A stretch of DNA of 64,000 nt from Catenulispora rubra (GTDB lineage: Bacteria > Actinomycetota > Actinomycetes > Streptomycetales > Catenulisporaceae). Both the position numbers and the translations under genes were made by a program. Below are positions 7,901 to 18,321 of this stretch, piece by piece. Within the stretch, counting starts at the first letter, position 1, and each line of letters starts with the position of its first letter. The notes below the pieces were generated by a model, which did not search any database, had not been told where the DNA came from, and was given only the letters and a program-made list of their open reading frames with translations. The DNA is taken from contig NZ_JAACYW010000018.1 in assembly GCF_015356825.1 (NCBI RefSeq), positions 1-64,000 of the forward strand, read 5' to 3'.

Positions 7901-8881
7901 GTGCTGGAAGCGTTGGCCGAATTCGTTCGGGCGCGGACCACCGCCGAGGAGATCGAAGCGCTCGCCGACGGCCAGGGCCTGTTCCTCCCGCCGGACGCCG
8001 GGGTCGAGGTGTCCGAACTCGTGGCGTCGCAGGACCCCGCCGAACTCACCGCCAACGTCGTCTCGCTGCGCAACCTCATGCCGGGCGGGGACCTGTTCCA
8101 CACCGCCGTCCTGGCCCTCATGTGCGGGACTCTGGTCGAGCGCGGAGCCGACGCCGGCGCTGCCATCGACGCCACGCTGGAGCTGTTCGTCCAGCAGCTC
8201 GACGCCCTCGCCGACGAGCGCAACCGCGGCGACGAGATGGTGACCACCGCCGGGCAGCTGACGTTCATGGCGACCATGACGATGCTCTGCCGCTCCGTCG
8301 GCACCCGCAAGCGCTGGCGCGCGCGTCCGGAACTGATGGCGCGCCTGGACGATCTCGAAGAGGCCGGCCTGGTCCCGTGGTTCCTGCGCGAGGTCTTCAC
8401 CCTGCACGACGACGTCGACCTGCTCGTGCTCGACGCCAAGAACCGGCGCGCCTTCCAGTTCCGCATGATCGGCGTCCGCGACCGCCTCTACCACTGCTAC
8501 GCCCTGCTCCAGGACGCGCTCCTGCGGCACGCCGGACCCGGCTACCTCGACGCCGAACCCGTCGACCCCGAGATGGTCCGCTTCGCCCGCAACCGCGAGC
8601 TCACCGAGGACGACTTCGCGAACCAGGACCTGCACGACCACCTGCGGTTCAACTTCGCCCTGCCCGGCACGCTGTTCATGCCCGGCTCGGCCTCGCCCTC
8701 CGAGCTGCCGACGATCAACGGCCTGCCGCTGCTGATGGTCGAGCCGAAGGGCATGTCGATCAACTGGAACCCGGCCAACATGTACGGGGTCGTGCACGAG
8801 GCGCTCCAGGCCTCCGTGGAACTCGTCCGCGAGCTCGACCGCGCGCAGGCCGACGCACTGTTCGCGAAATGCGGTGTGTAG
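7901..8881 (+). CDS. Unrecognised 326-aa soluble protein
   Basis: GTG at 7901 is chosen because GGGGGGA lies just upstream; the open frame extends back to 7637, but that part overlaps the divergent permease gene. The product is alpha-helical and acidic with no signal peptide. Blocks that look conserved are TTAGQLTFMATMTMLCRSVG, the MIGVRDRLYHCYALLQDALL helix, and an end containing LPTINGLPLLMVEPKGMSIN followed by NPANMYGVVHEALQ. I cannot name the family. Just downstream and convergent is a signalling phosphatase. Confidence 0.6.
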   Translation: MLEALAEFVRARTTAEEIEALADGQGLFLPPDAGVEVSELVASQDPAELTANVVSLRNLMPGGDLFHTAVLALMCGTLVERGADAGAAIDATLELFVQQLDALADERNRGDEMVTTAGQLTFMATMTMLCRSVGTRKRWRARPELMARLDDLEEAGLVPWFLREVFTLHDDVDLLVLDAKNRRAFQFRMIGVRDRLYHCYALLQDALLRHAGPGYLDAEPVDPEMVRFARNRELTEDDFANQDLHDHLRFNFALPGTLFMPGSASPSELPTINGLPLLMVEPKGMSINWNPANMYGVVHEALQASVELVRELDRAQADALFAKCGV

Positions 8882-8970
8882 GTCCGGTGTCGTCCCGGAG
8901 GTAGACACGAGGCCGGAAAGCCTTCCCTGGCAAGGAAAACGGCAGAGCCCCGGACCTGAGCCCGGCGAAC

Positions 8971-10821
8971 CTAAGCCGCCACAACCAACCCCTCCAAAGC
9001 GAACCAAACGACCTTCCCCGTCGACGTCCGCCGCGACCCCCAGTCCGCCGACAGCTCGCTGACCAGGAACAGCCCCCGGCCGCTCTCCTCCAGATCGTCC
9101 GGCAGCGCCGCCGGCCGCGGCTCCGCCCCGACCTGGTCGGCCACCTCGCACGTCAGCCGCTCGTCGTAGGACAGCCGGATCTCGATCGGCCCGGGCCCGG
9201 CCGCGTGCCGCACCGCGTTCGTCGCCAGCTCGCTGACCAGCAGCTCCGCGGTGTCGACGGTGTCCTCCGGCAGCCCCCACGAGCCGGCCTGCTGCCGCAC
9301 GAAGTGCCGCGCCTCGCGCACCGCGTACGACTCCGCCGGCAGCTCCCACGACGCCGAGCGCGACGGCGCGCGCCCGATCCGCGCCACCAGCAGCGCCAGG
9401 TCGTCGCGGTCGCCCTCCAGCACCAGCGTCCGGGTCAGGGTGTCGCAGATCTCTTCCAGACCCGCTTCGGGATCGCCGAGGTTCTCCAGCAACAGATGTA
9501 ATCCGTCTCCGATGTCGCGGTTCTTCGACTCCACCAGGCCGTCCGTGCACAGCACCAGCAGCGAGCCCTCCGGCAGGTCCAGCGTCCAGGACTCGAACGG
9601 GTCCGACACGAACCCCAGCCCCAGCGGCCGGTTCGCCGGCACGTCCTCGATCCGCGGCTTCACCGCCGGATCCGGGTGCACGATCACCGGCGGCACGTGC
9701 CCGGCCCGCACGATCTCGCAGGTGCGCGCCTCCGGGTCGTGCACCGCGATGATGCACGTGGCGAACAGGTAGCTGTCGGCCATGTCCGGCAGCAGCGCGT
9801 CCAGGTGCCCCATCAGCTCGGTCACCGGCAGCTCCAGCCGGGCCAGCGTCCGCACCGCGGTGCGCAGCTGCCCCATCACCGTCGCGGCCTGCATCCCGTG
9901 CCCCATCACGTCCCCGACCACCAGCGCCACCCGGCCGCCGGCCAGCGGGATCACGTCGAACCAGTCGCCGCCGACCTCCGCCACGTCGCTGCCCGGCACG
10001 TACCGGTGCGCGACCTCCATCCCCGGCGGCGGCTGCACGCGCTTGGGCAGCAGCGAACTCTGCAACGTCAACGCCTGCGACTTCTCCAGGTTGTACAGCC
10101 GCGCGTTGTCTATACACAGCGCCGTGCGCCGCGCCAGGTTGTCCGCCAGCTCTACGTCCCGGCCGCAGAACTCGGCGCGCGCCCCCGGGTCGCGGTTGAA
10201 CGCCAGCAGGCCCAGCACCCGGCCGCGGGCCATCAACGGGCTGAGAAGCAGGGAGCGCCCCGCTATCGCCTGGTAGAAGTCCGGCCGTCCGAAGTCCTCG
10301 GAGGTGCGCAGGGCCAGCTCGTCCGGGACCACCGGGAAGAACAGCGAGCGCCGCTCGGCCATGCAGCGCGCGAAGGGGGAGGCCGGCGGGCACACCGCGG
10401 TCTCGCCGATCGGCAGCGTGGACAACCAGAACTCCACCGGCAGCGGGTCCTTGTCCGAGACGCCCAGGGCCAGCCGGCGCACCCGCGCGCCGCCGTCCTT
10501 GAACGGCGCCGGGATCTCGTGGTGCGTGGCGACCCGCTCCTGCAGCAGCACCCACGTGGTGTCGGCGAAGTCGGGTATCGCGATGCCGACCAGTTCCTCG
10601 GCGGTGCGCACCAGGTCCAGGGTGGTGCCGATCTCCTCGCTGGCCCGGTTCAGCAGGGCCAGGCGCAGGCGTACCGAGTCGGCGGTGTCGTGCCAGTCGT
10701 GCGGCGGCGCGGCGTGCCGAGGGGTGCGCTTGTCACCCCCTGCTCCGACCGCGCCCGCTTCCGGGGCGCCGGGTGTACCGGAAAAGGGAGGGGCGGCTTG
10801 ATCCGCCACCGTCCTATCCAC
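8971..10821 (-). CDS. GAF / SpoIIE-type PP2C phosphatase / HATPase fusion protein
   Basis: GTG start gives 616 residues. A GAF-like sensor occupies about 60-230. A PP2C (SpoIIE/RsbU) phosphatase domain at about 250-465 has GGDWFDVIPL, GDVMGHGMQAA, CTDGLVE and GDRDDLALLV, the metal-binding acidic positions. A C-terminal HATPase_c domain of anti-sigma type follows (LLVSELATNAVRHA, GRGLFLVSELSADWG). Such fusions act in partner-switching: the phosphatase dephosphorylates anti-sigma antagonists while the kinase-like domain can bind sigma factors or phosphorylate antagonists. It is cytoplasmic. A PASTA kinase is transcribed from the same strand upstream, but the 258-bp gap argues against one operon. 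Confidence 0.9.
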   Translation of the reverse strand: MDRTVADQAAPPFSGTPGAPEAGAVGAGGDKRTPRHAAPPHDWHDTADSVRLRLALLNRASEEIGTTLDLVRTAEELVGIAIPDFADTTWVLLQERVATHHEIPAPFKDGGARVRRLALGVSDKDPLPVEFWLSTLPIGETAVCPPASPFARCMAERRSLFFPVVPDELALRTSEDFGRPDFYQAIAGRSLLLSPLMARGRVLGLLAFNRDPGARAEFCGRDVELADNLARRTALCIDNARLYNLEKSQALTLQSSLLPKRVQPPPGMEVAHRYVPGSDVAEVGGDWFDVIPLAGGRVALVVGDVMGHGMQAATVMGQLRTAVRTLARLELPVTELMGHLDALLPDMADSYLFATCIIAVHDPEARTCEIVRAGHVPPVIVHPDPAVKPRIEDVPANRPLGLGFVSDPFESWTLDLPEGSLLVLCTDGLVESKNRDIGDGLHLLLENLGDPEAGLEEICDTLTRTLVLEGDRDDLALLVARIGRAPSRSASWELPAESYAVREARHFVRQQAGSWGLPEDTVDTAELLVSELATNAVRHAAGPGPIEIRLSYDERLTCEVADQVGAEPRPAALPDDLEESGRGLFLVSELSADWGSRRTSTGKVVWFALEGLVVAA

Positions 10822-11079
10822 TGCTCGCTCCCACCCTCTCGCTGCCTGCCCACCGCGTGCCGTCCGGCGGTTCCCGGGTCGGCATCACCGACTCCGCCGC
10901 GGCCCGCGTCCACTCATCCTCTTACCCGCGCGGAACGCCGCTGACCATCACTGACGTTCCGTCACCGGACGGCCACTGTCGAGTATGGACATCCCTCGTC
11001 GGTGAACGTGCCGATTCGCCGAAGTATCCGGTCCTCGCAGGCGGGGCCGGGGGCGCACGGACGCGCCGCGCGCTCCCGG

Positions 11080-12903
11080 TCAGGACAGCGGGTTCTCGAA
11101 GAGCGCCACGGGGTCCTTGTGCCGTGCATACGTCCCCGCCTCAGGCTGCTGTGAATGGATCGTGTTGCCGAAGAACCACTTGTTGACTTCTACGTTGGTG
11201 AAGCCCTGGGCCGCCAGCTTTGCGCGGGCGTCGTCCTCCGAAAGTCCGGTCACGTCCGGGACCGGGAAGGTCTGGGCGCCCTTGGACAGCGTCAGCGTCA
11301 CCGTGCTCCCCGGCTGCGCGGACGAGGGGTTCACCGACACCACCGAACCGCCGGCCACGGTGTCGGAGAAGACCTGGTCCGGGGCGATCACCACCTGGAA
11401 GCCGGCGGACCGCAGCGCCTGTGTGGCCGAATCAGGGGTCTGACCCGCCTGGTCCGGCACCAGGACCGGCTTGGGGCCGCGGGAGACCGTGATCTTCACC
11501 GCGCCGCCCTTCTTCACCTTGCCGGACGGATCCGGCGAGGAGGTGATCACCTGCCCGGACGGCACGCTGTCGCTGTAGTCGTTCAGGATCTCCGGGTGCA
11601 GGCCGTCGCGGGTCAGCTCGGCCAGCGCGGCGTCCTGGGGCTGCCGGATCACCGAGGGCATCGAGCGGAACTGCCCGCTGGTGGTCCACCACGCCACGAT
11701 CCCGAGGATCACCGCGATCACCAGTATCACGGCCAGCGCGTAGTGCCCACGCCGTGGCCGCCAGGGCTGGTCGGCCGGGACGAGCTGGCGCGGCTGGTTC
11801 GGGGAGGTGCGGGCCTTGTAGACCTGCTTGCCGCCGGGCTTGGTGGCCCGGGCGGCATGGTCCACCCGCGTCGGATTGGTCGGCAGCGGCGGGGGCGGCG
11901 GCACGGCGCGGGTGGCCTCCGGCGCCGGCATCATCCGGGTGCGCGCGGTGTGGCGCTGCCCGGCCAGGGCCGCGAACTCCGCGGTCGCGGTGTTGTCCGG
12001 GTCCTGGTCCTCCGGGATCGCGCCGAAGTCCAGCGCGGAGTCCGGCAGGCTGCCGATGGTGCGCAGCACCTCGGCGTGCAGGACGTTGGCGTCGCCCGGC
12101 CGCTCGCCCGGCTCCTTGGCGGTGGCCCGGGCGACCAGCGCGTCCAGCGCCGGGTCCAGGCCGGGCACGGCGGCCGAGGGGGCCGGCACCTCGTCGTGGA
12201 CGTGCCGGTAGGCGACCTGGATCGGGGAGTCGGCGACGAACGGCTTGGCGCCGGTGAGCATCTCGTAGAGCACGATGCCGGCCGAGTACACGTCCGAGCG
12301 GGCGTCGCAGATCCCGGACTTGACCTGCTCGGGGGCCAGATACGAGGCGGTGCCGACGATCATCCCGGCCAGCGACACCGTCGCCCCGGCCGCCGCCGAG
12401 CGCGCCAGCCCGAAGTCGGCGACCTTCACCGCGTGCGCGTAGGTCCCCTCCTTGCCGATCAGCACGTTCTCCGGCTTCACGTCCCGGTGCACCATCCCGG
12501 CGCGGTGCGCGGCGCCCAGCGCCGACAGCACCGGCGCCAGCACCTCCAGCGCCTCGCGCGGGGTGAAGCGGCCGCGGTCGGACAGCAGCTCGCGCAGCGT
12601 CTGGCCGTCGATGAACTCCATGACCAGGTACACGTGCCCGCCGTCGGCACTCTGGTCGAACACCGCGACGATGTTGGGGTGGGTCAGGCGCGCGGCGGTC
12701 TTCGCCTCCCGGATGAAGCGCGACACGAACTCGTCGTGCCGCGCCAGCTCAGGATGCATGACCTTGAGCGCGACCACGCGGTCGAGCCGCCGGTCGGTGG
12801 CCAGGTAGACCGTCGCCATGCCCCCGCGAGCAATCAGGGAGTCGACCCGGTAGCGCTCGTCGAGGACCTGCCCGACCAGCGAATCGTCCAAAGTCTTGTC
12901 CAC
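11080..12903 (-). CDS. Serine/threonine protein kinase with three PASTA domains
   Basis: GTG start, 607 aa. The kinase domain spans about 17-280: glycine loop IARGGMATVYLA, Lys in VALKVM, catalytic HRDVKPENVL, VADFGLARS and APEQ. A Pro-rich juxtamembrane segment leads to one helix (YALAVILVIAVILGIVAWW, about 388-407), followed by three extracellular PASTA repeats (starts PSVIRQP, VPDQAGQT, VPDVTGLS). PASTA domains sense peptidoglycan fragments, so this is a cell-wall-responsive receptor kinase. A thi cluster lies next to it and an Rv2175c-type protein 6.6 kb away, as for mycobacterial PknL and Streptomyces PkaF; the product is probably of that group. Confidence 0.93.
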   Translation of the reverse strand: MDKTLDDSLVGQVLDERYRVDSLIARGGMATVYLATDRRLDRVVALKVMHPELARHDEFVSRFIREAKTAARLTHPNIVAVFDQSADGGHVYLVMEFIDGQTLRELLSDRGRFTPREALEVLAPVLSALGAAHRAGMVHRDVKPENVLIGKEGTYAHAVKVADFGLARSAAAGATVSLAGMIVGTASYLAPEQVKSGICDARSDVYSAGIVLYEMLTGAKPFVADSPIQVAYRHVHDEVPAPSAAVPGLDPALDALVARATAKEPGERPGDANVLHAEVLRTIGSLPDSALDFGAIPEDQDPDNTATAEFAALAGQRHTARTRMMPAPEATRAVPPPPPLPTNPTRVDHAARATKPGGKQVYKARTSPNQPRQLVPADQPWRPRRGHYALAVILVIAVILGIVAWWTTSGQFRSMPSVIRQPQDAALAELTRDGLHPEILNDYSDSVPSGQVITSSPDPSGKVKKGGAVKITVSRGPKPVLVPDQAGQTPDSATQALRSAGFQVVIAPDQVFSDTVAGGSVVSVNPSSAQPGSTVTLTLSKGAQTFPVPDVTGLSEDDARAKLAAQGFTNVEVNKWFFGNTIHSQQPEAGTYARHKDPVALFENPLS

Positions 12904-13078
12904 GGAGCAGAGTCTAGAACGTGGGACCGTCGGTGGACGGGTGGGAAACGGCGTGTGGCCGCCCCCGATTGCCCCTACGGGCAGTCATCCGTGTCCGGAA
13001 GCCGCCTCCCGGCATCGCAGCGCTCGTGCTGACAATGGTGGATTGAATGTCGTCTGTACCCCTGCGAAGGCGGGATCC

Positions 13079-14626
13079 ATGCACACACCAGAGAAGTTGC
13101 CTGAGAATAAGCGAGGAACGGGCGGCGGTGCGGCCAAGGCTCCGCGATCTTCCGTGATGTCCCCCGCGATGTCCCCCGCGGCCGCGGCCCGTGGGCCGAT
13201 GACCCCCGCCGCGGCCTTGGCGCTTCAGCGCGCCGTCGGCAACCAGGCCGTGTCCCGCATGCTCGCCCAGGAGGAGCACGTCCACGGTGCCGACTGCGGG
13301 CACGGTGCGGTCCAGCGTCGCGCGGCCGTCGAGACCGCCGAGGCGCCGGCGGACACCCTCGCCGCCGCCCTGGCCTCCGCGAGCCGGCCGATCGAGAGCG
13401 GCACGCTCAAGAAGGCGGAGTCGTTCTACCAGAACGACCGTCTCTCCCAGGGCCGCGTCCACACCGGCCCGCTCGCCCAGCGCGCCGCCGCGGCGTTCGG
13501 TGCCAAGGCCCTGACGGTCGGCACCCACATCCTGTTCGCCGACGGCGCCGAGCACGACCCGGCCACCGCCGGCCACGAGATCGGGCACCTCGACAAGAAC
13601 CTCCGGGGGATCCGCGAGACCGGCACGAACCACGGCGCCGTCACGGTGACCGACCCGAACCAGGACAGTGAGCGCCAGGCCGCGACCGACGGCGACGCGT
13701 TCGCCCAGGGGGCCGAGGTCGCTCCGTCCGTCGCGGGGCAGCAGGCCGGGGGCCGGCAGTCCGCGGGGCAGGACACTGCGACCGATGGGGGAGCCGCCAC
13801 CGACACGGCGCTCCAGCGGGCCACCGTTCAGCGCGCACGCGACTCGGAGCGGCGGCGTTCCATGAGCCCGCGCGAGGAAGAGGACGAGCGTCGGCGCCGT
13901 GAACGTTCCCGTGACTATGCGGACCGTCGGGCCAGCACTTCCTACGTCCCAGCCCCCAGTTCCTCCCGCGGTAGCTCTCGTGCATCCACTCCGGGCTACG
14001 GCGACGCGTATTACGGCAACGACAACTACGACCGCTACGACCCCAATATCGTGACCCGCGACACCATGCGCCAGAACCCGCCCGGTCGCAGGGCCATCGA
14101 TCAGAACACTGTGATGGGGAGTTCCGCAAGGGACATTCTGATAAGCGCGGGCAGGCCGCCGTCCGGTACCGCGGCTCATCTGCACACCGGCGCCGCCTAC
14201 GCTCTCGGCGACGGGTTGTACGGCCAGACGCAGCGGCAGAGCAACCTCACGCCCGGCTCGCATCCGACGAACCTCGACCACAAGAGGATTGAGGATTCGG
14301 TGCCCGAAGTCACGTCGATGTTGGGTGTGACGGTGACCGGCGCGGGCCTGACCGGCAGCGGCTCCAGCGGTAGGGGGCACGAGGTCTTCGACAGAATGCG
14401 GTACGAAGTCCGTGGCCCGGACGGCAGGAGGATGGTCGACTCACATCCCCTGGATCTGCATGACTACAGTTCCGCTGCCACCCGACGGACCCGCTCCGAC
14501 TACCCGACGACTCAAGAAATCCGCTCTCGGATGCGATACTCCGCCGCGAATCACGTCATGGACATGGTCCCCGAGGATGATTGGGACAGCGACTACAAAG
14601 AGCACCGCCGTCGCAGAAGGCACTGA
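13079..14626 (+). CDS. DUF4157/eCIS-core protein with HEIGH motif and putative C-terminal toxin domain
   Basis: ATG 13079 has GAAGG just upstream; the frame continues upstream to 12896 without a credible start. Residues 1-100 are Ala/Pro-rich and include LALQRAVGNQAVSRML, the repeat typical of eCIS-associated effectors. Residues about 110-200 form a DUF4157-like domain with AGHEIGHLDKN, an HExxH zinc-protease signature. A charged Ser/Arg linker (about 255-345) leads to a C-terminal domain containing AAHLHTGAAYALGDG, NLTPGSHPTNLDHKRIED and VFDRMRYEVRGPDGRRMVD, a pattern recalling DNA/RNA non-specific endonuclease-like polymorphic toxins. No sheath, tube or baseplate gene is nearby, and no immunity gene follows. 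Nuclease call is inference. Confidence 0.7.
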   Translation: MHTPEKLPENKRGTGGGAAKAPRSSVMSPAMSPAAAARGPMTPAAALALQRAVGNQAVSRMLAQEEHVHGADCGHGAVQRRAAVETAEAPADTLAAALASASRPIESGTLKKAESFYQNDRLSQGRVHTGPLAQRAAAAFGAKALTVGTHILFADGAEHDPATAGHEIGHLDKNLRGIRETGTNHGAVTVTDPNQDSERQAATDGDAFAQGAEVAPSVAGQQAGGRQSAGQDTATDGGAATDTALQRATVQRARDSERRRSMSPREEEDERRRRERSRDYADRRASTSYVPAPSSSRGSSRASTPGYGDAYYGNDNYDRYDPNIVTRDTMRQNPPGRRAIDQNTVMGSSARDILISAGRPPSGTAAHLHTGAAYALGDGLYGQTQRQSNLTPGSHPTNLDHKRIEDSVPEVTSMLGVTVTGAGLTGSGSSGRGHEVFDRMRYEVRGPDGRRMVDSHPLDLHDYSSAATRRTRSDYPTTQEIRSRMRYSAANHVMDMVPEDDWDSDYKEHRRRRRH

Positions 14627-14640
14627 CGCACATCCACGAA

Positions 14641-14675
14641 GGCGCGGCAGGCCGCCGGTACAGGCCCGCCGCGCC
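14641..14675. terminator. Hairpin between the eCIS-type gene and thiG
   Basis: GGCGCGGC (14641-14648) pairs with GCCGCGCC (14668-14675), with further GGCC/GGCC pairing inside. It lies between two convergent genes and would serve both. Confidence 0.7.
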
Positions 14676-14684
14676 TCACACGTC

Positions 14685-15739
<1,055 letters not shown>

Positions 15740-15750
<11 letters not shown>

Positions 15751-16939
15751 TTCTCCGGACGCGTCCCGGACGCATCCCGGGCACGGCGAACCTCTGGGGA
15801 CTGAAGGGGGCCAGCGCCTCCGGGACGGTCCCGGTCGCCAGGATCTCCGCGACCCCGTCGGCGGTGGCCGGGGTGAGCAGCACGCCGTGCCGGTAGTGGC
15901 CGGTGGCGTACAGCAGCCCTGGCAGCGCCGTGGGGCCGATCAGCGGGGCGTTGTCGGGGGTGCCGGGGCGCAGCGCCGCGCGGCTCTCGATCAGCGGCAG
16001 CTCGGTGATGCCGGGGACCAGTTCGCGGGCGTCGCGCAGCAGCTCGTAGACGCCGCCGGCGGTGACCGCGGTGTCGTAGTCCTGCTCCTCGACCGTGGCG
16101 CCGAGCACCAGCTCGCCGTGTTCGCGCGGGACGAGGTACGCGTGGTTGTTGCGCACGACGTAGCGCACCGTGCGGGACAGGAACGGCTTGAAGACGTCCG
16201 GCACGGCCAGCCGCAGGATCTGCCCCTTGACCGGACGCACCGGCGGCAGCAGCTCGGCCGGGATGCCGGCGATCTGCCCGGACCAGCATCCGGCCGACAG
16301 CACTACTTGGTCTGCGGACAGCGCGGTGCCGTCCTCCAGCACCACGCCGGTCGCACGGTCCCCGGCCGCGGACACCGTCAGCTCGGCGACCTTCGTGCGC
16401 ACGATCGTCGCGTTCGGATCCCGCTCCAGCGCCGCGAACAGCGCGGCCAGCAGCATCCGGTTGTCGACCTGGTGGTCCCCGGAGACCAGCAGCCCGCCGC
16501 GCACCCCCGGCGCCAGCATCGGCTCCAGCCGCCGCGCCTCCCGGCCGCTGAGCCACTCGGCCTTCAGCCCCAGCGACTGCTGGAACACGTGCAGCTCGGA
16601 GAGCACCTCGCGGTCGTCGGCGTCGAAGGCCACGGCCAGTGTCCCGGCCTCGGTGTACCCGGGATCCAGACCGCCGGAGGCCTCGCGCAGCTCGGCGACG
16701 AACGACGGATACCGCTTGGCCGAGGCCAGGTTCAGGCCGAGCAGCGTCTCCTCGCCGTAGTGCAGCTCGGTGACCGGCGTGAGCATGCCGGCCGCGGCGA
16801 ACGACGCGTTCGTCCCCGGCGCCGGATCGCACAGCGTCACCGAGATCCCCCGGGCGGCGGTCCGCCACGCGGTGGCCAGACCGATCAGGCCGCCGCCGAT
16901 GATCAGGACGTCGGAGCGGGCGGGCACAGGCATGGTCAT
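15740..16939 (-). CDS. thiO: Glycine oxidase ThiO
   Basis: ThiO oxidises glycine to the imine used by ThiG in aerobic thiazole synthesis. The chosen ATG (16939) gives 399 aa starting just before the FAD dinucleotide fold DVLIIGGGLIGLATAW. Other family signs are FAAAGMLTPVTE, the VRPVKGQILRL block and ATGHYRHGVLLTPATAD near the end. The frame is open 72 bases upstream but without a better ribosome site. First gene of thiO-thiS-thiG. Confidence 0.93.
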
Positions 16940-17035
16940 CAGTCTAGATCCGACGTCCGATGTACGGCGGGGCCCGTCTCCCGGAACGCCGGTTGAGCAG
17001 CGGATCGACACCGGATCTTCACCGTCTTCGTCCCT

Positions 17036-18280
17036 TCACCGTCCGGCCGCGCCCTGCCAGACGTTCACCAGCATGAGCGGTTTTCCGGTACTCACCCAAT
17101 AGAACTCGAAGGCGTTCAGGGCGATCACCAGCGCGGCCAACAGCGCCAGCGGCACGATCGCCGGCAGGCCGGGGGAGGCGACCGTGACCACGATCGCCAA
17201 CAGCGAGGCCGCCACACGCGTATAGGAAGCGCCACCGAACATCATGATCCGCGTGTAACAGAACGTCGCGATGTACAGCGAGACGCCGCTGCCGAGCAGC
17301 AGCGCGTGCACGCCGTGCAGGTGCGCCTGCGGATCGGCGACCGCCTGCGACATCCCGGCCGCGGCCAGGATGATGCCCAGCACGAACAGCATGTGCCCGT
17401 AGGAGAACGAGGACCGGACCAGCACCGCCGGGACCTTCGCCACCTTCAGCGCGTGCTCGGTCGCCGAGGCGCCGTACTGGAAGTACGTCCACCACAGCCC
17501 GCACGACAACAGGAACGCCACGAACAGCGTCACCGCCTCCTCGCCGTGCAGCGCGTTGCGCGTCCCGCCCTGCCCGATCCCGACCAGCGTCTCGCCGAGC
17601 GCGATGATGATGAACAGCCCGAACCGCTCCGGCAGGTGCGAGGCGTCGAACTGCATGTAGTCCAGCCGGTGCCCGAGCACTATCGGGACCGCCAGCTCCA
17701 CCAGCGCGATCGCCAGCCACACCCACTGCCGGGTGTCGGCCGGCAGCAGGCCGGCCAGCGTCCAGGCCAGACCGGCCAGCACCCCGACGGTGAACGGGTT
17801 GAGCCGGATCCGGAAGGCGTCGCGCTCCTGCATCGTGATCCCGAGCAGGATCCGGGTCACCAGGTACGCCGCGCCGAACAGCACGCCGCGGTTGCCGTAG
17901 GCGTCCGGCACCGAGATGCACATGACGAACGCGCCGCCGGCGATCGCCAGCAGGATCAGGTGCCGCCTGGTCGCGGAGATCACCAGGCCGTTGAACAGGA
18001 TGGCGCAGCCGACCCAGGCCCACCAGAACGGCACGAACAGCAGGACCGAGCGGCCCAGGTCCGCCCAGCCCGCACCGACGTACACCGCGTGCGCGACCTG
18101 GGTGACCGCGAACACGAAGACCAGGTCGAAGAACAACTCCGCCCAGGTCACGCGCTGCACCGCGTGCGGGGAGCGGCCCCGGTCCGGACCGCTGTCGTCG
18201 GCCGTTATGTCGGCGCTCCCGTCCTCGTCGTCGGGTTCGATCGGGGTGTCCCGGTAGTCCTCGCTCGCCACGGCGACCAT
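17036..18280 (-). CDS. LtrA family membrane protein
   Basis: The 414-aa protein has about eleven hydrophobic segments and the LtrA hallmark near residue 45, VTWAELFFDLVFVFAVTQVAHA, with DASHLPERFGLFIIIALGE in the centre. LtrA (low temperature requirement A) was named in Listeria, but the function of the large actinobacterial family is not established. The first 40 residues are acidic and cytoplasmic. It is divergent from the flavoprotein at 18322 with only 41 bases between the starts. Confidence 0.85.
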   Translation of the reverse strand: MVAVASEDYRDTPIEPDDEDGSADITADDSGPDRGRSPHAVQRVTWAELFFDLVFVFAVTQVAHAVYVGAGWADLGRSVLLFVPFWWAWVGCAILFNGLVISATRRHLILLAIAGGAFVMCISVPDAYGNRGVLFGAAYLVTRILLGITMQERDAFRIRLNPFTVGVLAGLAWTLAGLLPADTRQWVWLAIALVELAVPIVLGHRLDYMQFDASHLPERFGLFIIIALGETLVGIGQGGTRNALHGEEAVTLFVAFLLSCGLWWTYFQYGASATEHALKVAKVPAVLVRSSFSYGHMLFVLGIILAAAGMSQAVADPQAHLHGVHALLLGSGVSLYIATFCYTRIMMFGGASYTRVAASLLAIVVTVASPGLPAIVPLALLAALVIALNAFEFYWVSTGKPLMLVNVWQGAAGR

Positions 18281-18321
18281 GATGGCCCATACAGGATTTC
18301 CACGGGATACAGTGGCGGACG

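Noticed and set aside
7772..10555. 927-aa open frame on the minus strand
   Set aside because: It overlaps the phosphatase in another frame and the unrecognised gene on the opposite strand; the translation is Gly/Arg/Ala-rich noise without motifs, typical of antisense frames in high-GC DNA.
10773..11186. 137-aa plus-strand frame between phosphatase and kinase genes
   Set aside because: It overlaps the ends of both neighbouring genes, shows no ribosome site and codes for low-complexity Pro/Arg/Ser sequence.
12896..13078. 61-codon N-terminal extension of the eCIS-type gene
   Set aside because: The start would be TTG inside the divergent kinase start region; the ATG at 13079 has a ribosome site.
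16940..17035. Possible TPP riboswitch ahead of thiO
   Set aside because: No CTGAGA or ACC(C)TGA core was found on either strand in the leader, nor ahead of thiE.
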